Assembly: GCA_937907415.1 (NCBI GenBank)
Contig: CALCHY010000188.1
Location: 1-58,141 of the forward strand
DNA: 58,141 nt
From: an uncultured Trueperaceae bacterium
GTDB taxonomy: Bacteria > Deinococcota > Deinococci > Deinococcales > Trueperaceae
Direction: 5' to 3'
In this document: in pieces, positions 50,104-58,141 of the stretch
How positions within the stretch are numbered: position 1 is the stretch's first letter
Layout of the letters: each line of letters begins with the position of its first letter
The notes under the pieces: model-generated
Database searches by the model: none
What the model was told of the DNA's origin: nothing
Seen by the model: only the letters and a program-made list of their open reading frames with translations
Translations under genes and position numbers: made by a program

Positions 50104-51657
50104 GTGAGGACTTCGCGTAGGCGGTTCCTGAGGCTTGCCGGCATGGGCGTGTTGGCGAGCGTTGCCGGGCCACGACTCTTCCCCATGCTGGAGCCGCGGG
50201 TCTTGGCCCAGGGCGTCTCGTTCCCGACGCCGCCGGAGTTGGGGGAACGGTTGGGCAGTACGGTGAGCATTGAGCTGGCGGCTTCGGAGAGCCAAGTTGA
50301 CGTTGCTGGAAGGCCTGCCAGGCTGTGGACCTACAACGGGGCCTTTCCCGGGCCCACGCTCAGGGTCAAGGAAGGCGACTCGGTACGGCTCCGCTTGGAC
50401 AACCGTCTCCCCGAGGTTACCAATCTTCACTTCCACGGGCTGCACATACCACCGACAGGCAACGGCGACAACGTGTTCCGCGAGATCATGCCGGGGGACG
50501 CTGGATTCTATGAGTTCACGATCCCTACGGGTTCGGCCGGAACGTACTGGTATCACCCTCACCATCACGGGACGGTGGCCTCACAGCTCTACAGGGGGCT
50601 GGCGGGAGCGATCGTGGTAGAAGGGCCATTGGACGGAGTGTTCAGCGGGTTGCAGGAGCAGCTGCTGGTCCTGAAGGACATCGAGTTCAACGCCGGTGGT
50701 GTCGTTGCCCCGCACAACATGATGGATTTCGCCATGGGCCGGGAAGGTAGCCTACTGACCGTTAACGGCGCCGAGTTGCCAGAGCTGACCGTGTCTGGCG
50801 GGGCGGTACGGTTTCGGTTGCTGAACGCATCCAACGCCCGCTACCACCGATTGCGGCTGCCAGGGTCCCGACTCACTGTGATTGCCAGCGACGCCGGTTT
50901 CGTCGCCCGGCCATTGCAGGTGGAGGACTTGCTGCTCGCACCGGGGGAGCGTTACGAGGTGGTAGCCGACTTTTCCAGGGCCGGCAGCTTCGAACTCCTC
51001 ACCATGCCCTACGACCGGGCACCAGAGGATCAGCCGGACATGGGCGGCATCGGCGGCGAGTCTGGAGCGACGACCGCCATGCCGGGGCACGACATGGGCG
51101 CAATGAGTGGGCCCATGGGGAACAAGGGAGAGGATCGAGAACCTGGTGGCATGCAAGGGATGGCCATGCAGGGTATGGGCATGGGGACGGGGGTGCAGGT
51201 GGCGACGCCGCTGCTGAGCCTGGCCGTGCGGCGCGCAGGCAGGTTCCAGGCGCCGGAGAAGCTGGCCGACGTCCGGCCGCTCGACCCGGCGGACGCGGTC
51301 AGGCACCGGCGTATCGTTCTGAGCGAGGATATGGCCAACATCGAGTTCTTCATTGACGGCCGAAAGTTCGACCCGGAGCGGGTCGACTTCGCACCTGCAC
51401 TGGGGACCGTCGAACACTGGGAACTCGTCAACGAGACAGGCATGGACCACCCCATGCATCTACACATCCACCCCTTCCAGGTGCTCTCGCAGGACGGCAC
51501 GGCGCAGACCATGTGGAAAGACGTGGTCAATGTCCCGGCGCGCGGCACGCGCGAGCTCCTCGTGCGTTTCCAGGACCATCCGGGCAAGACGGTGCTCCAC
51601 TGCCACATTGTCGAGCACGAGGACTTCGGCATGATGAGCGTAGTGGAGGTCGGTTAG
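50104..51657 (+). CDS. Multicopper oxidase, CueO-like with Met-rich insert
   Basis: A 517-residue exported multicopper oxidase. A Tat-type signal (SRRRFLRLAG) targets it folded across the membrane. All four copper-ligand boxes are present: HFHGLH (about 113-118), WYHPHHHG (about 151-158), HPMHLHIHPFQV (about 443-454) and HCHIVEHED (about 500-508). A Met-rich insert (about 315-360: MPGHDMGAMSGPMGNKG, MQGMAMQGMGMG) resembles the substrate-Cu(I) region of CueO. It likely oxidises Cu(I) to less toxic Cu(II) outside the cell membrane. GTG at 50104 follows TAGGAGG. Confidence 0.93.
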   Translation: MRTSRRRFLRLAGMGVLASVAGPRLFPMLEPRVLAQGVSFPTPPELGERLGSTVSIELAASESQVDVAGRPARLWTYNGAFPGPTLRVKEGDSVRLRLDNRLPEVTNLHFHGLHIPPTGNGDNVFREIMPGDAGFYEFTIPTGSAGTYWYHPHHHGTVASQLYRGLAGAIVVEGPLDGVFSGLQEQLLVLKDIEFNAGGVVAPHNMMDFAMGREGSLLTVNGAELPELTVSGGAVRFRLLNASNARYHRLRLPGSRLTVIASDAGFVARPLQVEDLLLAPGERYEVVADFSRAGSFELLTMPYDRAPEDQPDMGGIGGESGATTAMPGHDMGAMSGPMGNKGEDREPGGMQGMAMQGMGMGTGVQVATPLLSLAVRRAGRFQAPEKLADVRPLDPADAVRHRRIVLSEDMANIEFFIDGRKFDPERVDFAPALGTVEHWELVNETGMDHPMHLHIHPFQVLSQDGTAQTMWKDVVNVPARGTRELLVRFQDHPGKTVLHCHIVEHEDFGMMSVVEVG

Positions 51658-51869
51658 AGGAGCGCACTCTGGCGTCAGAGGTTCTTGCACTTCCAAGTTC
51701 TCACTGGAGCCGTGGTTTCGACGTGCTCAACGGCGATTCCGGGAGGAGCAGTGAACGTCCGCAGCCGAAGGCGAGGGCGCAGAAGCGCCTGAAGTCGGAC
51801 AAGCATAGTGAAGCGATATGTAACTGGTACGACGGAGTGGCGGATCGACGAGGCCTACCGCTCCGCGGC
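51658..51869. other. Non-coding stretch after the multicopper oxidase
   Basis: About 210 bases between the oxidase and the IS110 relic. I see no gene, terminator or RNA. Confidence 0.35.
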
Positions 51870-52490
51870 TTGTGGCTCGGTGGCAGGGCTTCCGGCCAAA
51901 ACGATATCCCGTCCGAAGGCGCCGGATTGGATCTCATGCATGCCAGTAGCGTCCACTTCGCCGCGAATGCAGGACGGGAGGGTCTCGACGGCAGCGCGCG
52001 TGTCCGCACCGTGAGCAGGTTGATGGAGGCCGTACGATCGCGCCTCACGGCCTGGCGCGCGTCCAGCACGATCCGCAAGGCCAGCGAGGTTGGATTGGCG
52101 TTCGCTTCGGACAGTTGCTCGGAACCGATGCGCCGAACGGCATGAGCGGCGCGGACCGGGTCGAGCTGATCGGCCTTGCCCTTGTGTCGCCGCAGCGAGC
52201 GAGCCGGCTTCGGGGCATCCACGACACGACAGCCGCCACCCGTCACAGCAAAGCGAAGCGTGACTCCGTATGAGTTCGTTCACTCCAGGGCGGTGAGCAC
52301 GCTTGTGGCGTCACTGTAACGACGACGCAGCCACTCTGTGCCCCGAGCGTGACCGGTCGAACTCGACGGGAACGCGCGCGTCGATTCCACGGCCGATACT
52401 GGCTTCAGCGTTCACAAGGGTGTTCGTTTGAGCGTGCATGCCGACCCTGGGATGTACTGGTTCCGATCTGTAGCGACGGCATCGCGGCCT
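51870..52490 (-). pseudogene. Degenerate IS110-family transposase relic
   Basis: Minus-strand fragments in several frames recall an IS110 transposase. VGMHAQTNTLVNAEASIG (about 52460-52400) resembles the N-terminal DEDD start. TNSYGV... VTGGGCRVVDAPKPARSLRRHKGKADQLDPVRAAHAVR (about 52275-52140) is the central RxKGKxDxxDA region. RIVLDARQAVRRDRTASINLL follows. Stops (including TGA before TNSYG) and frameshifts abound. It is older than the neighbouring IS110 copies. Confidence 0.65.
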
Positions 52491-52561
52491 CCAGGTGTTG
52501 TCCTGAATGGCATCGGCCCAGGATGCTTCCATATCTGTCAAGTGCTTATGCGACTCAGGGT

Positions 52562-53585
52562 CTAGTAGAGTTCGCGGCTGATGTAGCGCTTCAAGCTGCG
52601 GATGATCTCCTTCTTGCTGCGGCCCTCCGCGGTTCGTTTGGCCACGTACGCCTTGGTGCGGGCGTCGTAGTTCATGCGCACGATGGCGATGGTGTGGATG
52701 GCGCGGTTGAGGCGTCGGTCGCCGCCGCGGTTGAGGCGGTGCCGGCTGGTGTTACCCGATGAGGCCGGTAACGGACAGGTTCCGCCCAGCGCGGCGAACG
52801 CCGCTTCCGAGTGGATGCGACCGGGATGCGACCAACTGGCAAGGATCACGGCGGCGGTGACGGCGGCGACACCGATTAGCGTCAGCAGCTCCGGCGCCAG
52901 CGAGCTCACCAGCTCGTGCTGCTCGTCCCGGTTCCGTTCCAGTAGCGCCGCTAGCTGCAAGATCTGCTTCGCGAGACGCACCGCTTCGGTGCGGCTGACG
53001 CGCGCCGCGACGCTCTCTTGGCGCCTTCTCCAGCCTGCCACCTGCTGGATTTGCTGGGTGCTTAAGGGTCTTCGAGCGTCGATGCCGAGCTCCGTCGTCC
53101 TCAGCAGCGCGGTCAGCGCGTTGATGGCGCCGGTGCGTTAGCGAGACATGCTGGCGCGGGCGCCGCTAAGGACGCGCAAGGCGGAGATGAGCTCGCCCGC
53201 CTTCGGTTCGATGAGGCGGTCTACCGGCAGTGGCAACACCGCTCTGGCCGCGCGCGGCGTCGAGGGGGTCGCTCTTGCCCTTGCTGCGGCGTTGCGCTCG
53301 GTTGGGGGTGGTCGCCTCTACCACGCGGAACTGGTGGCTGACGAGGTGTTCGCGCAGCTTGGCGCCGAAGGATCCGGTCCCTTCCATCAATACCAGCACA
53401 CCGTTGGGATCACCGCCGCGGCGCGACAACCAGGCCGCCGCCCGCGCGTTGCCTGCCGCGGTGGCAGGGAAGGTCGCGGCGCCGATCTCTCGGCCGGAGC
53501 CAGTTTCGATCACGGCCAAGGTGTGGGTGCGAGCGTGGGTATCCACGCCTGCCACGAACGGGTACTGTTCTGCAACGATAGGCAT
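52562..53585 (-). pseudogene. IS110-family transposase, frameshifted
   Basis: The N-terminal part (start 53585) reads FVAGVDTHARTHTLAVIETG ... RSKGKSDPLDAAR, with the DEDD RuvC-like domain. A frameshift near 53255 moves the reading to AVLPLPVDRLIEPKAGELISALRVLSGARASMSR, then a TAA. Coding continues as RTGAINALTALLRTTELGID and into the C-terminal Tnp20-like domain (LIGVAAVTAAVILASWSHPG ... AFAALGGTCPLPASSGNTSRHRLNRGGDRRLN), which ends at 52562. It is recently inactivated: sequence conservation is high but at least two lesions are present. Confidence 0.8.
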
Positions 53586-53966
53586 CAGGCATCACCTCCC
53601 AAGGTGGTGTCCTACCGGCGACTGGCCTGGGTGAGAATCACCGGGTGGCGGGCCTGTAATGAGCCACGCCGCGAAGCGGCGGGCAGGCTTCTGATCAAGC
53701 CATTCCAGTGGGCCAGGCCAGTGCCGGCCTCTTCGCGGGCCAGACACATCCTGGGAAGTAGACGCCAGCACTAAGCCAAACGGCAATGCGATTCAGGAGT
53801 CATGAACCATGAAGAGCAGAGGCACCAGCATGGCAGCCGGCCCCAGACCGGCAACTGACAGACTTACATGCGATTCACTTGGGGGCGCGCCTTTGATGAG
53901 CCACAGCATCTCAACTCCAGGCTAGCAAGCTCCGAATGAGGCCGCTCTGAGCAGCTGTCTTGATTG
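53586..53966. other. Non-coding flank between two IS110 elements
   Basis: About 380 bases upstream of the frameshifted transposase and downstream of the intact one. Hairpins such as CGCCGC-GAA-GCGGCG (near 53669-53683) are present. In IS110 elements this side of the gene can encode the bridge RNA, so part of it may be a bridge-RNA region of the broken element. No protein gene is seen. Confidence 0.4.
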
Positions 53967-55873
<1,907 letters not shown>

Positions 55874-55959
55874 TTACTGTCGTTGCCGGTTGTAAGTTGA
55901 CCCTCTAGCGCCGGTTGAATTCTGACCCCCCTCTCGTTTGCGCTGCTGAGAATGGCGGC

Positions 55960-57189
55960 ATGCTGGGAGGCCTTGAGGTGGTCGAGGTGATGCGGTTGCG
56001 GGCGGCGGGGTTGAGTGTTCGGGAGATCGCTCGCCGTACCGGGTTCGCGAGGAACACCGTCAGGAAGTACCTTCGGGCGCCGGAGGTCCCGAAGTACGGG
56101 CCGAGGAGCGCCAAGGCGTCGAAGTTGGATGCCTTCAAGCCGTACCTGGAGCGGCGCATGAGCGAGGGCGTGTGGAACGCCGAGCGCCTCCTGCGCGAGC
56201 TGAAGGGCATGGGGTATGAGGGTGGCGTCACCATCCTGAAGGGGTACCTGCACCCCTTGCGGCCGGCGGGAATGCCGCGGTTGGCGGTGCGCTACGAGGT
56301 GGCGCCTGGGGAGGAGGCGCAGGTCGACTTCGGGGTGTTCCCGTTCCTCGACGACAGCGGCCGAAAGCGCAACGTGCTGGCGTTCGTGATGGTGCTGTCG
56401 TTCTCGCGTGCGTTGAGCGTGGCGTTCGTGCCGCAGCAGGACCTGAGCACGCTGCTCAGGTGCCACCTTCAGGCGTTCGAGCAGCTCGGCGGGGTGCCGA
56501 GGCGGGTGCTGTACGACAACATGAGGGCGGTGGTGGCGGGCCGCGACGGGGAGCGCGTCACGTTCCAACCCAGGCTGCTGGACTTCGCGCTGCTCGCCGG
56601 GTACGAGCCCAGGGCGTGCCGCCCTTACCGGGCACAGAGCAAGGGGCGGGTGGAGCGCGCCATCGGCTACCTGCGCACCAGCTTCTGGCCGGCGGTGAAG
56701 TTCACCAACCTACTCGACTTGAACCGGCAGGTGGAGGCGTGGCTGGCGGAGGTCGCGAACGTGCGCCTGCACGGCACCACCCATCAGCGACCCATCGACC
56801 TGCTGGACGTGGAGCGCAAGGAGCTTCAGCGGCTGCAGCCGAGGGCGGCGTTCCAGGCGCTGCTGGCCGAGGAGCGGCGCGTGAGCCGGGACGCGTTCGT
56901 GAGCTTCGAAGGCAACCGCTACGCCGTGCCCTGGAAGTACGCCGGCCGCTACGTGCGCGTCAGCGCCAGCGCGACGGTGGTGGAGATCCGCGACGAACTG
57001 GGCGTCATCGCCACGCACCCGCGCGGGCTGGTGAGCGGCTTGACGCTGCACCTGCCCGGCCAGTACCACGGCGCCCCCTTGGGCGACACCGCTCGGCCCG
57101 GGAAGGCGCTGGCGTTCCAGGTGGCCGGCCCCGAGGTGGAGGTCAGGAGCCTCGCCGCTTACGACGCCTTGGCCGGGAGCGGCTCGTGA
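55960..57189 (+). CDS. istA: IS21 transposase IstA
   Basis: A 409-residue DDE transposase. An N-terminal helix-turn-helix (MRLRAAGLSVREIARRTGFARNTVRKYL) binds the terminal repeats. Catalytic residues are Asp123 (EAQVDFGVF), Asp186 (VLYDNMRAVV) and Glu232 (KGRVERAIGYLR). A C-terminal beta domain (VSFEGNRYAVPWKYAGRYVRV) follows. The ATG at 55960 is chosen; a frame start at 55915 would lie in the left terminal repeat. The stop overlaps istB by four bases (GTGA). Confidence 0.93.
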   Translation: MLGGLEVVEVMRLRAAGLSVREIARRTGFARNTVRKYLRAPEVPKYGPRSAKASKLDAFKPYLERRMSEGVWNAERLLRELKGMGYEGGVTILKGYLHPLRPAGMPRLAVRYEVAPGEEAQVDFGVFPFLDDSGRKRNVLAFVMVLSFSRALSVAFVPQQDLSTLLRCHLQAFEQLGGVPRRVLYDNMRAVVAGRDGERVTFQPRLLDFALLAGYEPRACRPYRAQSKGRVERAIGYLRTSFWPAVKFTNLLDLNRQVEAWLAEVANVRLHGTTHQRPIDLLDVERKELQRLQPRAAFQALLAEERRVSRDAFVSFEGNRYAVPWKYAGRYVRVSASATVVEIRDELGVIATHPRGLVSGLTLHLPGQYHGAPLGDTARPGKALAFQVAGPEVEVRSLAAYDALAGSGS

Positions 57190-57959
57190 TCGCGCTGGAG
57201 CGCGCCCGCGAGCAACTCCAGGCGCTCGGCCTGGCCGAAGCCGCGGTGGCGCTCGACGCCAGCCTGGAAGCCGCCAGCCAACGCGAGATCCCCTACGCCG
57301 AGTTCCTCACCGACCTGCTCGACACCGAGCTGCAGATCCGCCGCAGGCGCTACTTGGACACCCGCACGAAGCTCGCCCGGCTTCCGTTCAAGAAGACCCT
57401 GGAGCAATTCGACTTCGACGCGCAACCCAGCATCGACAGACGCCAGATCCAAGAGCTCGCCACCCTCACCTTCATCGCGCACGCCGACAACCTCATCCTG
57501 CTCGGACCCCCCGGAGTCGGCAAGACCCACCTCAGCGTCGCCTTGGGGCTGCTGGCCATCCATCACGGCTCCGGAGTGTACTTCACCACCATGCACCGCC
57601 TGCTCGAAGACCTACGGGTAGCCCACGAGGAACGCCGCCTCGAACGCCGACTCAGGATCTACCTGGCGCCCAAGCTGCTCATCATCGACGAGTTCGGGTA
57701 CCTCCCGCTCGACAAGCTCGGCGCCACCCTGCTGTTCCAACTCATCGCCGCCCGCTACGAGCGCGGCAGCATCCTGCTCACCAGCAACCAGAGCTTCGGG
57801 GAATGGGGCGAAGTCCTGGGAGACCCCGTCATCGCCACCGCCATCCTCGATCGCCTGCTGCACCACAGCCACGTCATCAGCATCCGAGGGGAGAGCTACC
57901 GCCTGAGAGAGAAACGCAAGAGCGGACTCATCCGCACCCAGAACGAGCAACACCCATGA
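57186..57959 (+). CDS. istB: IS21 helper ATPase IstB
   Basis: A 257-residue AAA+ ATPase that assists IstA in target choice and transposition. Walker A GPPGVGKTH (residues 107-115), Walker B LLIIDEFGYLPL and the sensor segment LLTSNQSFGEW are intact. GTG at 57186 overlaps the istA stop. The C-terminus (YRLREKRKSGL) is typical of IstB. Confidence 0.93.
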   Translation: MIALERAREQLQALGLAEAAVALDASLEAASQREIPYAEFLTDLLDTELQIRRRRYLDTRTKLARLPFKKTLEQFDFDAQPSIDRRQIQELATLTFIAHADNLILLGPPGVGKTHLSVALGLLAIHHGSGVYFTTMHRLLEDLRVAHEERRLERRLRIYLAPKLLIIDEFGYLPLDKLGATLLFQLIAARYERGSILLTSNQSFGEWGEVLGDPVIATAILDRLLHHSHVISIRGESYRLREKRKSGLIRTQNEQHP

Positions 57960-58087
57960 AACCAGGGTGGGTCACTTTTCGACCGGCGAACGTGGGTCAG
58001 TTTTCAACCGGCGTTGACATTACGGGGCTTCGGGTTGCCGGTTGACGCCACAGGTGCCTCGAGTCCTCGCTTGCACGCCTCCGCCCG

Positions 58088-58141
58088 TGAACCGCCCTGG
58101 CTTTGATGGAGACTCTCCTTCCACGCGAAAGGAGAGAATGA
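58088..58141 (+). mobile_element. Left end of an IS3-type element, running off the window
   Basis: 58088-58115 repeats the IS3-type terminal sequence seen at 86-113 (24 of 28 bases identical), now in the left-end orientation. A hairpin CTCTCCTT/AAGGAGAG (58113-58136) includes a ribosome binding site just before ATG at 58138, the probable start of the element's first gene. The element continues beyond the window. Confidence 0.55.

Larger units (their letters stand above)
55878..58019 (+). mobile_element. Complete IS21-family element
   Basis: The element begins TGTC and ends GACA (TG...CA ends). It carries istA and istB and is flanked by the direct repeat TTAC (55874-55877 and 58020-58023), a likely 4-bp target duplication. 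Each end has two copies of a 19-bp unit (core GCCGGTTGAA...TGACCC) with a 25-bp period: left 55885-55903 and 55910-55928, right 57969-57987 and 57994-58012 in inverse orientation. Multiple terminal repeats are typical of IS21. Both genes are open, so it is probably active. Confidence 0.9.

Overview
The window is GC-rich bacterial DNA packed with copper-handling, cytochrome-assembly and envelope-redox genes, with insertion sequences at both ends. A Deinococcota (Thermus/Truepera-like) host is my best guess. The csoR at 30940-31272 has the Cys-His-His metal site known from Thermus thermophilus CsoR, and copZ, csoR and copA sit together as in Thermus. Several promoters have TAnnnT -10 boxes, and two of them lie 6 bases before a GTG start, which suggests leaderless mRNAs. 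This placement is inferred; no rRNA or tRNA gene is present to confirm it.

Layout. 1-220: the tail of an IS3-type element that has cut an ATP-grasp-like gene. 587-3657 (minus): an ABC transporter (FtsX/MacB-type permease plus ATPase). 4047-7480: an aldolase-fold protein, a GH57 glycosidase and a small protein. 7797-13545: copper ATPase, cupredoxin, patatin, HMA protein, EamA transporter, YHS protein and a Cys-His-Cys CsoR. 13636-28143: cytochrome b, small membrane proteins, a flavoprotein, type II GAPDH, a site-2 protease, a CopB-like ATPase with a CPD motif, Rieske protein, ccmF (interrupted by TGA), ccmH, a CcmI-cytochrome c fusion and a LysM/M23 protein. 28210-35123: SHOCT protein, methyltransferase, CuA-like cupredoxin, CcdA-like protein, copZ, csoR, lgt, copA and a glutaredoxin. 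35340-40316: a BlaI/M56 pair divergent from a peptide ABC uptake unit that lacks ATPases. 40398-43791 (minus): two TlpA-type thioredoxins, a Met/Gly-rich secreted protein, SHOCT and DUF2933-like proteins. 44048-51657: LuxR regulator, DUF3105 protein, beta-propeller, a decayed mer-like locus, MerR and a multicopper oxidase. 51870-58141: one IS110 relic, one broken and one intact IS110 element, an intact IS21 element with a 4-bp target duplication, and the start of another IS3-type element.

Regulation visible in the DNA. Six CsoR-type palindromes (consensus CCACCCC-N4-GGGGTGG) precede the ABC transporter, the aldolase/GH57 unit, copA-1, the CuA-like cupredoxin, copZ-csoR-lgt and copA-2, which suggests one copper regulon that reaches beyond classical copper genes. 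A second promoter architecture (two TTA half-sites 10-11 bp apart, then 6-9 bp, then a -10) recurs before ccmF, a tlpA, the luxR gene, the beta-propeller and the multicopper oxidase.

Working model (inference): the locus couples copper export and buffering (three P1B ATPases, CopZ, HMA and YHS proteins, multicopper oxidase) to periplasmic electron transfer (cytochrome b, Rieske, fused cytochrome c, cupredoxins) and to the thiol and lipoprotein machinery (CcdA, TlpA, CcmF/H, Lgt) needed to mature those proteins.
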